Assembly (NCBI RefSeq): GCF_002209485.1
Contig: NZ_NJIX01000001.1
Location: 1,116,001 to 1,180,000 of the forward strand
Length of the DNA stretch: 64,000 nucleotides
DNA from: Achromobacter sp. HZ34
Lineage (GTDB): Bacteria; Pseudomonadota; Gammaproteobacteria; Burkholderiales; Burkholderiaceae_B
Reading direction: 5' to 3'
Part shown: piece by piece, positions 51,677 to 59,607 of the stretch
Position numbering within the stretch: the stretch's first letter is position 1
How the letters are laid out: each line of letters begins with the position of its first letter
Notes under the pieces: generated by a model
Told to the model about the DNA's origin: nothing
The model's input: the letters and a program-made list of their open reading frames with translations, nothing else
Database searches by the model: none
Made by a program: the position numbers and the translations under genes

Positions 51677-52546
51677 ATGGCTACCTACGCTTTCCGCCTT
51701 CTCAACGTTTTCGCCGAATCGACATTCGGCGGCAATCAGCTGTGCGTGTTCGAAGACGCGCGCGGGCTGGACGATGCCACCATGGCGGCGTTGACGCTGC
51801 AATTCAATCTGTCTGAAACCACTTTCATCCTGCCTTCCGATGAAGCCGATGCGCGCGTGCGCATCTTCACGCCCGGCTATGAAATGCGCTTCGCCGGCCA
51901 TCCGACGCTGGGTACCTCGCACGTCGTGCGTGAGTTGCGCGGGACGGGGCCGTCGCTGAAGCTGGAATTCCTTGCCGGTGTGGTGCCGGTCTGGGCGCAA
52001 GAGGATGTCTGGACCTTCACGGCGCCGCAGTCGGGGCCGCTCAAGCACCGCGGCGAACCGACGCCGCCGGCGCAGCTGGCCGCGATGCTGGGCCTGGCAG
52101 AGAGCGATTTGCTGGACGCGCCGCGCTGGATCGACACCGGCGCCGATCAACTGCTGGTGCCTGTGCGCAGCGCGGAGGCGGTGCGCCGGGCGGCGCCTGA
52201 CAGCGCGCTGTTCGACGCCTGGCCGGCCAGCAGCCTGGGCCGCAAGACGGCCTATGTGTTTGCCTTCGAGGAGGAGCCCACAGGCGAGCAGCCCGGGCGC
52301 GTGCTGGCGCGTTACTTCTTCAGCAAGGGCGGCGCGGTGGTGGAAGACCCGGGCACCGGTTCGGCCTGCGCCAATTTGGGCGGCTGGCTGCTGCAACAGG
52401 GCCGTGCCCTGCCCGCCCGCTATCTGGTCAGCCAGGGCGAGGCCGTAGACCGGCCTTGCACGCTGCGCCTGCAGGTGACACAGGACCGGCAGGTGCAGGT
52501 GGGCGGACGCGTGATTGAGATAGGCCGCGGGACGGTGACGATCTAG
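51677..52546 (+). CDS. PhzF-family isomerase/epimerase-like protein
   Basis: A 289-residue protein of the PhzF/diaminopimelate-epimerase fold. Characteristic: FRLLNVFAESTFGGNQLCVF, the catalytic Glu in LSETTFILP, MRFAGHPTLGTSHV and DPGTGSACANLGGWL. No phenazine genes are near, so the name of the family should not be read as a function; many homologues are isomerases of unknown substrate. I start at the ATG 51677 (MATYAFRLL) rather than 51662. Confidence 0.92.
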   Translation: MATYAFRLLNVFAESTFGGNQLCVFEDARGLDDATMAALTLQFNLSETTFILPSDEADARVRIFTPGYEMRFAGHPTLGTSHVVRELRGTGPSLKLEFLAGVVPVWAQEDVWTFTAPQSGPLKHRGEPTPPAQLAAMLGLAESDLLDAPRWIDTGADQLLVPVRSAEAVRRAAPDSALFDAWPASSLGRKTAYVFAFEEEPTGEQPGRVLARYFFSKGGAVVEDPGTGSACANLGGWLLQQGRALPARYLVSQGEAVDRPCTLRLQVTQDRQVQVGGRVIEIGRGTVTI

Positions 52547-52555
52547 ATCCGCCGC

Positions 52556-53614
52556 TTACCTGACTTCCTCGCCTTCCTTGCGCACGCGCTTGATCTCGTA
52601 CATGCGGCGGTCGGCCAGCCGCACGGCAGCTTCCGCGGTCAGCTCACGGGGGTCGATGGCGACGACGCCGGCACTGGCGCCGCCATAGTCGATATCGTTC
52701 GCCAGGATCTTGTATTGGCCCGCGGTCGATTCGATCAAACGGTTCTGCACCAGCAGGACCGCTTGCGCGGCGGAGGCGGCGTCGCCTCGCGCCAAGTGGA
52801 CATCCGTCTTGCCATCGTCCAGATCGGGGCCGGGACCGACGAACAGGAATTCATCGCCGCCCATGCGGCCGACCATGTCGCTGGACCGGATTCCCCCCAC
52901 CAGGCGCCGGGCGATTTCCTGCAGGAAAAGGTCGCCGGCCTGGTGGCCGTACGTGTCGTTGATGGACTTGAAGCCATCCAGATCCAGCATCCCCACCATC
53001 ACGCTGCTGTTGGAACGGCGGCCGCGCGCCAGCAGCCGCTCCAGTTCGTCGTAGAGCGCACGCCGGTTGGGCAGACCCGTCAGCGCGTCGGTCAAGGCAT
53101 AGGACGTCAGGCGCTGGTTGGCGACCCGCAGATCCTCCACCAATTGTTCCCGCTGGATGAAGATTCCAACCAGGTTGGAGAACAGGTGCAGCAATTCCTC
53201 GGTACCCGGCTGCAAGGGCTTGCGTGAAGCGCTGCAAGCGCACAGGGTGCCCAGGAGCTGGCCGTCGGCCTTGCGTATGGGCGTGCTGAGATAGGTCTTG
53301 ATGCCCAAGGCACGGGCAGCGGCCGAGTCTCCCCACTTGCCGGGAACATCATCCGTGTACATCTGCCCGTCATCGAGCGCACGCTTGCACAGGGTATCTT
53401 CCCAGGGCACGGACATGCCTTCCGGGATGGTCAAGGCCCCGTCATTGAGGGCATAACGCGTGACCTGGATACCGCGGTCAAGATCGATCGAGGTCAGGAA
53501 AGTGGATTCCAATCCAGTGGCTTCTCCCAGGATTTCCAGCATGGGGCGCGCCAATTCACTGAGCGACTTCGCTTGAGGTAGTGCATTCGAGAGTTGGGAA
53601 AGAATACGGTCCAA
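52556..53614 (-). CDS. GAF-GGDEF diguanylate cyclase
   Basis: Makes cyclic di-GMP from two GTP. 352 residues from a TTG start with AAGGTGA upstream. GAF domain about 20-155 (STPIRKADGQLLGTLCACS), then a GGDEF domain: metal Asp in LDLDGFKSIND (211), intact active site GGDEF at 252-256, and an allosteric I-site RSSD at 243-246 with the correct five-residue spacing. So it should be active and product-inhibited. No membrane segment or EAL domain; a soluble sensor, ligand unknown. A short insertion (PDLDDGKTDVHLARGDAA) follows the active site. Confidence 0.94.
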   Translation of the reverse strand: MDRILSQLSNALPQAKSLSELARPMLEILGEATGLESTFLTSIDLDRGIQVTRYALNDGALTIPEGMSVPWEDTLCKRALDDGQMYTDDVPGKWGDSAAARALGIKTYLSTPIRKADGQLLGTLCACSASRKPLQPGTEELLHLFSNLVGIFIQREQLVEDLRVANQRLTSYALTDALTGLPNRRALYDELERLLARGRRSNSSVMVGMLDLDGFKSINDTYGHQAGDLFLQEIARRLVGGIRSSDMVGRMGGDEFLFVGPGPDLDDGKTDVHLARGDAASAAQAVLLVQNRLIESTAGQYKILANDIDYGGASAGVVAIDPRELTAEAAVRLADRRMYEIKRVRKEGEEVR

Positions 53615-53922
53615 GACTCACCTTGACGACAAACTGCATATTGCGAATTTAGCAAACAAAAACGTTTTTCCGGGCGACAGGTAATCGCGGAAATGATCTC
53701 AAAGTTGCGACTATCTACGGGCCAGTCCTAGCTCGCCTGCCCGCAAACCCTCGATTAATATGGTTCGGCACGAAAAATGGCGTGAGATGCATTTGTCAGA
53801 TTCGAAAAATATTGCTGACAATCTCATCCTTTGCATGACAGTCCCGGAACAATTTATTTCGCCTTAATCTCGTCTCGGCGAGAAAACTCGCCGTTTTATT
53901 TATTCTGGATATCGAGCTGGCC
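53615..53922. other. 308-base divergent intergenic region
   Basis: AT-richer region between the diguanylate cyclase and the cyclohexadienyl-dehydratase-like gene. It holds both promoters, a possible 10-codon leader frame on the plus strand (53835-53867, MTVPEQFISP) and a strong terminator hairpin (53876-53901) just before the downstream ATG. No protein gene seen. Confidence 0.55.
53876..53901 (+). terminator. Rho-independent terminator-like hairpin in the leader of the pheC-like gene
   Basis: Perfect 7-bp stem CGGCGAG/CTCGCCG with an AAAA loop and the tail TTTTATTTATT. It ends 21 bases before the ATG of the next gene on the same strand, so it is either the end of a small RNA or a regulated attenuator. 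Confidence 0.7.
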
Positions 53923-54711
53923 ATGAAAATTCCAATGATTGCCGCATTGCTGTTGTCCACTGTCGCGGCGGGCGCCGCGGTTTCCGTGCAAGCGCAGTCC
54001 GCGCCAAATGTGCTGGCGCGCGTCACCCAAAACGCCACCTTGCGCGTATGCACGCCCGGTGACTACAAGCCATTCAGTTTCCAGCATGCGCCGGGAGAAT
54101 TCGAAGGGCTGGATATCGACCTGGCCCAGTCCCTCGCGGCCTCGCTCAACGCCAAGCCGCAGTTCATCAAGACGACCTGGGCCAATCTGCTGCCGGATTT
54201 CGTGGCGGGCAAATGCGATATCGCCGTAGGTGGGATATCCGTGTCGCTGGAACGGCAGAAACAGGCTTATTTCAGCGCGCCTTATATGATCAACGGCAAG
54301 ACGCCCATTACTCGCTGCGAGAACGTGGCGAAGTACCAGAGCATTGCCGATATCGACAAGCCTGAGGTGCGGGTGATTTTCAACCTGGGCGGCAGCAACG
54401 AGAAGTTCGCGCGCAGCAAGCTGGCGAATGCCAAATTGACGCTGCATGGCGAGAACGTCACCATCTTCGACGAGATCATCAAGGGCAATGCGGATGTCTT
54501 CGTCACCGAAGCGGCGGAAGCGATCGCGCAGAGCAAGCTGCATCCCGAATTGTGCGCGGTGAATCCCGACAAACCGCTGCAGTATGCGGAGATGGCCTAT
54601 CTGCTGCCCAATGGCGACGAGGTCTTCAAACACTACGTCGACCAATGGCTGCACCTGGCCCAGGCGAATGGGGAGTATGCCCAGTTGAGCGCGAAGTGGC
54701 TGGGTAAGTAA
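53923..54711 (+). CDS. Cyclohexadienyl dehydratase-like periplasmic protein (PheC family)
   Basis: A 262-residue protein with a signal peptide (IAALLLSTVAAGAAVSVQAQ) and the type-2 periplasmic-binding fold. Compared from memory with PheC of Pseudomonas, many stretches align: LRVCTPGDYKPFSF, GISVSLERQKQAYFSAPYM, GKTPITRC, GGSNEKFARSKL, ENVTIFDEII, LHPELCAVNP, AYLLPNGDEVFKHYVDQWLH. PheC converts prephenate or arogenate to phenylpyruvate or phenylalanine in the periplasm. An amino-acid-binding protein of the same fold is the alternative, but no ABC genes are near. Confidence 0.85.
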   Translation: MKIPMIAALLLSTVAAGAAVSVQAQSAPNVLARVTQNATLRVCTPGDYKPFSFQHAPGEFEGLDIDLAQSLAASLNAKPQFIKTTWANLLPDFVAGKCDIAVGGISVSLERQKQAYFSAPYMINGKTPITRCENVAKYQSIADIDKPEVRVIFNLGGSNEKFARSKLANAKLTLHGENVTIFDEIIKGNADVFVTEAAEAIAQSKLHPELCAVNPDKPLQYAEMAYLLPNGDEVFKHYVDQWLHLAQANGEYAQLSAKWLGK

Positions 54712-54780
54712 GCCTCACGAGGGGCGGCATACCCGCAGTGGCCTTCTCAAGGGCTGCAACAGTAGGCACTGGCGGTCCGG

Positions 54781-55263
54781 CTAACGCCCTTTCGCCCCAT
54801 CGCCGCGCAGGGTCAACACCGCGCTGCTAATGGAGGCGACGGGCTTGCCGTCTTCCCGCGTGATGTCGCAGACATAGTGGCTGACGGTGCGTCCACGATG
54901 CGTCGCGTGGGCGTGGGCGCGCAGGCGCTCCTTCCACACGGGCCGCAGGAAGGTCGCCTTCAAGTCGATGCTGGTGAAGGACTCGCCTTGCAGCATCACC
55001 GTCGAATGGGCGGTACCGATAGCGGCGTCCGCCAGCTCGCACAGCATGCCTCCATGCACAGTGCCTTGCTGGTTGCCATGGCGCGCGGGATCGGCGTCCA
55101 GTTCGATCTCCGCCGTGGCGAGTCCCACGTCGATCAGACGAAAATCCAGCAGTTGGGAGATGGCGGTGGGATAACGCAGGAGGGTTTGCGCACCGGCGGG
55201 CAAGGTGCCGTCGATCTGGTGGCGCAGGAAATCCAGGACGGGTAAAGGCACGGGCGTATCCAT
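54781..55263 (-). CDS. PaaI-type hotdog-fold thioesterase
   Basis: A 160-residue acyl-CoA thioesterase starting at 55263. The active-site helix region GNQQGTVHGGMLCELADAAIG is typical: N/G/H-G-G followed by the catalytic Asp. SIDLKATFLRPVWKERLRAHA and the final beta-strands complete the hotdog fold. Divergent from the MocR regulator, 94 bases apart. Hydrolyses an aromatic or short acyl-CoA; which one is unknown. Confidence 0.88.
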   Translation of the reverse strand: MDTPVPLPVLDFLRHQIDGTLPAGAQTLLRYPTAISQLLDFRLIDVGLATAEIELDADPARHGNQQGTVHGGMLCELADAAIGTAHSTVMLQGESFTSIDLKATFLRPVWKERLRAHAHATHRGRTVSHYVCDITREDGKPVASISSAVLTLRGDGAKGR

Positions 55264-55326
55264 GGTGGCGCGGTCTCCAAGATATGAAGAAGGGGATGAT
55301 TCCCGCAGCCTATCGCTGTAGACTAT

Positions 55327-55344
55327 GACAATCAAAAAATTGTC
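55327..55344. promoter_or_regulatory. Inverted repeat GACAAT-N6-ATTGTC between thioesterase and MocR genes
   Basis: Perfect 6-bp arms around CAAAAA, 14 bases before the MocR ATG and in the promoter region of the divergent thioesterase. Candidate operator of the MocR regulator. Confidence 0.45.
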
Positions 55345-55357
55345 CTAGGTACGCGTC

Positions 55358-56854
55358 ATGGCAAATCGAGCGATGGAATACGGCGTGGAGCCGGATCAGG
55401 GTGTGGCTGCCGCTGCCGGGGCCGGGGCTGGCGCCAAAGCCGGCGCCGGGGACAGCGCCCATGGCGCGGACGCCATTGCAGGCCTGCTGGCCGACGACAT
55501 ACGTAATGGCCGCCTGGCGCCCGGCGCGCGCCTGCCCACGCATCGTGAACTCGCCACAAGGCACGGCATCGCCGTAGCCACGGCCACCAGCGTTTACGCA
55601 CGGCTCAAAGCGATGGGCCTGGCCGTTGGTGAAACCGGCCGCGGCACGTTCGTGCGTGACCGGCCACCGCGCGGTGAATGGGACCCGGGCGACGAAGCAC
55701 GCCGCAGCGCCGGTGTCGCGGACCTGTCGTTCAATCATCCAGACTGGCCGGGCCAAGGCGACATGCTGCGCGAAGCCCTGCGCGAATTGACCACGGGCGG
55801 CGACCTGGCGGCGCTGCTGCATCAACAGCCACCCGGCGGCCGGCGCCACGATCGCCACGTCCTGCGTGACTTCCTGGCTAAGCAACGCGGCATCGACACC
55901 GACGTAGAAAGGCTGTTCCTGGTCAACGGCGCGCAGCATGGCCTGGACTGCGTGATACGGGCCTTGCTATCCCCTGGCGATGCCGTGGCCGTCGATGCAC
56001 TCACCTACCCTGGCTTCAAGATGGCAGCCGAAGCGCACGGCTTGAAGCTGCATGCCATACCGGCGCTAGCGAGGAAATGGCAGGGGCCGCACGCAGCGCA
56101 GGGATCAGTCGAATCCCATGAAGCCGGTGAAGCCGCCGGCCCGGATCTTGATGCCCTCGAAGCGCTATACCGCCGGCATCGAATACGCGCGATCTACACC
56201 ATGCCCACGTTGCATAACCCGCTGGGCTGGGTAATGACCGAGCAGCAGCGCCAGCACCTGATCGCCCTGGCGCGCAAATACGACAGCCTGATCATCGAGG
56301 ACGGCGTCTATGCGCACCTGGCGCCGGATGCACCCGCGCCCTTGGCGGCGCGCGCCCCGGAGCGCACGGTCTACGTGTCCAGCCTTTCCAAAAGCCTGGC
56401 CAGCGGCCTGCGTTACGGCTACGTGTCCGTCCCGCGCGAATCATCCGGACGCGTGAAAGCACATATCCGCGCCAGCCATTGGAGCCTGCCCACGCTGGTA
56501 ACCGCGCTGGGCACACGCTGGATAGCCGATGGCACCTTGGCGCGCCTGGAGGAACGCCAACGGGGCGACGCCCGGCTACGCCAGCACTGCGCGCGGCAGG
56601 CGTTCGAGGGCATGGACCTGATCGCGCACCCGGATTCGCTGTTCGTGTGGCTGCCATTGCCGCCGGAACTGCGCATGGACCGGATCGCCGAAGCGCTCAC
56701 GCAGCGTGATATCGCGGTATCCAAGGCCGAGGCCTATGCCACTACCCGGCATATCCCGCACGCCCTGCGCCTGGGCCTGAGTTCGGTCCCGCTGGACGCC
56801 TTGCCGCGCATACTGCGGACCGTGCGGGAAACCATAGAAGGTTTCCCGCCATGA
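55358..56854 (+). CDS. MocR/PdxR-family regulator (GntR helix-turn-helix fused to an aminotransferase-like domain)
   Basis: A 498-residue PLP-dependent transcription factor. Winged helix about residues 35-105 (LAPGARLPTHRELATRHGIAVATATSVYARL region), then a fold-type-I aminotransferase domain. The PLP lysine is K345 in SSLSKSLASGLRYGY, with the cofactor Asp in IIEDGVYAHL. An Ala/Gly-rich stretch (AAAAGAGAGAKAGAGD) opens the protein before the helix-turn-helix. It lies divergent from the thioesterase and probably controls it and itself. Such regulators sense PLP, amino acids or GABA-like compounds. Confidence 0.93.
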   Translation: MANRAMEYGVEPDQGVAAAAGAGAGAKAGAGDSAHGADAIAGLLADDIRNGRLAPGARLPTHRELATRHGIAVATATSVYARLKAMGLAVGETGRGTFVRDRPPRGEWDPGDEARRSAGVADLSFNHPDWPGQGDMLREALRELTTGGDLAALLHQQPPGGRRHDRHVLRDFLAKQRGIDTDVERLFLVNGAQHGLDCVIRALLSPGDAVAVDALTYPGFKMAAEAHGLKLHAIPALARKWQGPHAAQGSVESHEAGEAAGPDLDALEALYRRHRIRAIYTMPTLHNPLGWVMTEQQRQHLIALARKYDSLIIEDGVYAHLAPDAPAPLAARAPERTVYVSSLSKSLASGLRYGYVSVPRESSGRVKAHIRASHWSLPTLVTALGTRWIADGTLARLEERQRGDARLRQHCARQAFEGMDLIAHPDSLFVWLPLPPELRMDRIAEALTQRDIAVSKAEAYATTRHIPHALRLGLSSVPLDALPRILRTVRETIEGFPP

Positions 56855-56879
56855 GCGCATGCGCGTACAACCCTGGCGC

Positions 56880-57995
56880 TTACTGCGCCGCGCCCTTCCC
56901 CGGGCCCTTGTAGCGCGACAGCCAGTGCGCGTAAGGCGCGGGCAGTACCCAGGCGGGATTCTCCTGGCCCAGCGCCACCGCCAGGGCATACGGGTAGTGC
57001 GGATCCGCCAGATGCGCGCGAGCGATCATGACCAGGTCCATCTGGCCATCGGCGATGGCGCGCTCGGCCACTTGCGGGTCGTCCATGCACCAACCCGACG
57101 CCACCGGCATGCCGGTCTCGCGGCGCACGCGCGCAGCCACTGGCGCCAGGAAGCCGGACCCCCACGGCGTGCGTCCTTCCATCGTCGAAAAGCCGATGCT
57201 GGCATTCAACATATCCAGACCACCCGCATGCATCTTGCGCACCAGGTCGATGGACTCGGCCAGCGTCTCTTCGTCGCGGCCATCGAATTCGATGACGCCG
57301 AAACGCGCGGTCAGCGGCAGGTTCTCCGGCCACACTTCGCGCACGGCGGCCAGCGTCTCAAGCAGAAAGCGGCCACGGTTCTCGGCGCTGCCGCCGTACA
57401 TGTCCGTGCGCTGGTTGGCATGCACCGAGAAGAAGCTCTGCGCCAGGTAACCGTGCGCGAAATGAAGCTCAAGCCACTGGAAACCGGCATCGCGCGCCCG
57501 GCGCGCGGCGGCCACGAAATCGCCGCGCACGCGGTCGATATCTTCCAAGGTCATCGCACGGGGCATCTTGGGCAAGCCACCGCCGAACGCCAGCGCCGAC
57601 GGCGAAATCGTCGCCCAGCCGCGCGGGTCGCCATCGGCGATGTGATCGTCACCTTCCCAGGGCAGATTGGCACTGGCCTTGCGCCCCGCATGGCCGATCT
57701 GGATGCCGGGCACCGCGCCCGCGGCCTTGATACGCGCGGCGATGCGGGCCATGCCCTCGGCCTGGGCATCGTTCCACAGGCCGGTACATCCCGGCGTGAT
57801 CCGGCCTTCCGGCGACACCGCCGTGGCCTCGACGATGACCAGGCCCGCGCCACCGCGCGCCAGGCCGGCATAGTGGGCGTCGTGCCATTCATTGACCATG
57901 CCGTCGACGGCGCTGTACTGGCACATGGGCGGTACGGCGATGCGATTGCGCAGCGTGACGTCTTTCAGGGAAAAAGGGGTGAATAAAGCAGCCAT
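56880..57995 (-). CDS. NADH:flavin oxidoreductase, YqjM/XenA-type old yellow enzyme
   Basis: A 371-residue FMN ene-reductase from the ATG at 57995. The Cys-type motif PPMCQYSAVDG marks the YqjM/XenA (thermophilic-like) class, where the Cys tunes flavin potential. The substrate-binding pair is in LELHFAHGYLAQSFFS, and Tyr/Arg residues in NQRTDMYGGSAENR. Reduces activated C=C bonds of enones, maleimides or nitro compounds. Divergent from a LysR gene across a 223-base region that contains a duplicated leader, so LysR-controlled. Clearly not the paralogue class of the enzyme at 14.8 kb. Confidence 0.93.
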   Translation of the reverse strand: MAALFTPFSLKDVTLRNRIAVPPMCQYSAVDGMVNEWHDAHYAGLARGGAGLVIVEATAVSPEGRITPGCTGLWNDAQAEGMARIAARIKAAGAVPGIQIGHAGRKASANLPWEGDDHIADGDPRGWATISPSALAFGGGLPKMPRAMTLEDIDRVRGDFVAAARRARDAGFQWLELHFAHGYLAQSFFSVHANQRTDMYGGSAENRGRFLLETLAAVREVWPENLPLTARFGVIEFDGRDEETLAESIDLVRKMHAGGLDMLNASIGFSTMEGRTPWGSGFLAPVAARVRRETGMPVASGWCMDDPQVAERAIADGQMDLVMIARAHLADPHYPYALAVALGQENPAWVLPAPYAHWLSRYKGPGKGAAQ

Positions 57996-58064
57996 CGTGA
58001 TCCAGGAATCCAAAAAACGGGAAGTTCCACGGGACGCGCCATGCGTTCGTGCGCCCAGACCTGG

Positions 58065-58096
58065 GAACACCGTGCGCGGAACTTGGGAAGGTGTTC
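58065..58096. repeat. Inverted repeat in the old yellow enzyme/LysR intergenic region
   Basis: GAACACC and GGTGTTC arms of 7 bases separated by 18 bases. May be a hairpin or regulatory site upstream of the old yellow enzyme gene. Confidence 0.35.
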
Positions 58097-58118
58097 AGAC
58101 TACCTGCGTCATGCCCCG

Positions 58119-58222
58119 GCGTAAACTAATGGATCATTATCAAATGAATAAGAAATCCTTATGCAAAGGCCACTCTGCGTAAACTAATGGGACATGATCA
58201 AATCGATAAGGGATGCTTATGC
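58119..58222. repeat. 46-bp direct duplication of the LysR gene leader
   Basis: Copies at 58119-58164 and 58177-58222 match at about 38 of 46 positions (58-base period). Both begin GCGTAAACTAATGG and end CTTATGC. Both keep ATAAG-N5-CTTAT, an inverted repeat with the LysR T-N11-A pattern. The second copy contains the true AAGGG and ATG of the LysR gene; the first has a matching but unused ATG. Confidence 0.85.
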
Positions 58223-59127
58223 TGAATCCCCAATGGCTACGCACCTTCGCGGCGGTGGCCGACCTGGGCAGCTTCACGCGCGCGAGCGAACGACTAGGCC
58301 TGACGCAGGCAGCTGTCAGCCAGCATGTGCGCGCGCTGGAAGACGAACTGGGCCCCCTGTTGATCCGTCGTCCCCGCCAACTGGAGCTGACGCCGGCGGG
58401 CACGGCCTTCCTGGCGTATTGCGCGGAGGTCGAGCAGGCCGACCAGCGCCTGCGCGCGCGATTGTCGGACGCCGATGACTCGACCGGCCTGATCACGCTG
58501 GTCACCCCCGGCAGCGTGGGCCTGGCGCTCTATCCGCGTCTGCTGGACCTGCAACAGCGCCATCCCGGACTGATCATCCGGCATCGCTTCGCACCGGATC
58601 CGGAGATCCTCAGCGCGGTACTCGACCGCAAGTACGAATTGGGATTGGTGACCTTGCGCCCGGACGATCCGCGTCTGGCGTCGGCGCGCTATACCGAAGA
58701 ACCGCTGGAGATGGTGACGCCGGCCGGCGCCCAGGTGAATGATTGGAGCGACCTGGAGGCCCTGGGCTATATCGACCATCCGGACGGGCAGGCGATGGCG
58801 ACTCGTTTGTTGAGCCGCCATTTTCCCGGCAACCCCGGCATCCGCTCCCTGCCCTGCAACGGCTACACCAACCAGGTCGGCCTGATCCTGGAGCCGGTTG
58901 CGCGCGGGCTGGGCTTTACCGTGCTGCCTCAATATGCGCGCAAGGTGTTCAGGCACCAGGACAGGATCAATGTCGTCGACTGCAGGGCGCCGGTGGTCGA
59001 CACGCTATGGTGGACCTGGCGTGGAGAATGGCCTTTGTCGGCCCGCGCGCAACGGCTGATCGACGTTTTGGAGGAACCGTCCGCGCATGAAAGCGAGGGC
59101 GTCGGGCGGCGGGCGCGGCGCCGCTAA
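58219..59127 (+). CDS. LysR-family transcriptional regulator
   Basis: About 302 residues. The ATG at 58219 has AAGGG six bases upstream; an ATG at 58213 is too close to it. Winged helix LRTFAAVADLGSFTRASERLGLTQAAVSQHVRAL (residues ~6-40) and a LysR effector domain (LITLVTPGSVGLALYPRLLDL). Resembles regulators of oxidoreductase genes. Divergent from the YqjM-type enzyme, whose expression it most likely controls through the duplicated ATAAG-N5-CTTAT sites upstream. Confidence 0.93.
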   Translation: MLNPQWLRTFAAVADLGSFTRASERLGLTQAAVSQHVRALEDELGPLLIRRPRQLELTPAGTAFLAYCAEVEQADQRLRARLSDADDSTGLITLVTPGSVGLALYPRLLDLQQRHPGLIIRHRFAPDPEILSAVLDRKYELGLVTLRPDDPRLASARYTEEPLEMVTPAGAQVNDWSDLEALGYIDHPDGQAMATRLLSRHFPGNPGIRSLPCNGYTNQVGLILEPVARGLGFTVLPQYARKVFRHQDRINVVDCRAPVVDTLWWTWRGEWPLSARAQRLIDVLEEPSAHESEGVGRRARRR

Positions 59128-59169
59128 GCCGCGTCCGCGAAGCACCGTCCGACTGTCCTTGCCGCCGCA

Positions 59170-59607
59170 TCATCCGTATGCCACCTCCCTATCGTCCTGC
59201 GGCGGCCGGCGTGTCGCGTGGCGAAAGCTGATGGCCAGCCCTTCGCTCAAGCTGCCCACCGCATAGTGCGCGATGCCGAAAGCCTTGCTGGCCCCGCGCC
59301 CGCGCTGCGCCGCCGCTTCCCGCCGTTGCGCATCCGGCTCGATCACCACCAGGGCCGCGCACACCCGCGCCAGGGCGTCGCGATTCGCCTTCAGCCAGAT
59401 GCCGCGCTGCTTGTAGTCCTCATGCGGTTCCTCCGCGGGTGTTTCCAGATAGAGCACGGAAAACGGCTCGCCATATTGCAGCAGCATCTCCATCTCCGCG
59501 ACCCATTGGCGCGCGTAGCCCGGCTCGATGGCGCCGGGCCGCACGACCACCGCGGGAAAGCGCGTCACGTCGTGGACCGTAAAGAAAGCATGGTTCAAGG
59601 TCTTCAT
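59170..59607 (-). CDS. Hypothetical protein, last gene of the efflux operon
   Basis: A 145-residue soluble protein; opens MKTLNHAFFTVHDVTRFPAV and contains FSVLYLETPAEEPHEDYKQRG and ALVVIEPDAQRREAAAQRGRG. No membrane helix, signal peptide or known motif. Its ATG overlaps the stop of the outer-membrane factor gene by four bases, so it is translated with the efflux system. Family not recognised; an accessory or regulatory role is only inferred from position. Confidence 0.68.
   Translation of the reverse strand: MKTLNHAFFTVHDVTRFPAVVVRPGAIEPGYARQWVAEMEMLLQYGEPFSVLYLETPAEEPHEDYKQRGIWLKANRDALARVCAALVVIEPDAQRREAAAQRGRGASKAFGIAHYAVGSLSEGLAISFRHATRRPPQDDREVAYG

Noticed and set aside
51677-52546. Phenazine biosynthesis
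   Set aside because: A lone PhzF homologue without other phz genes does not support phenazine production.
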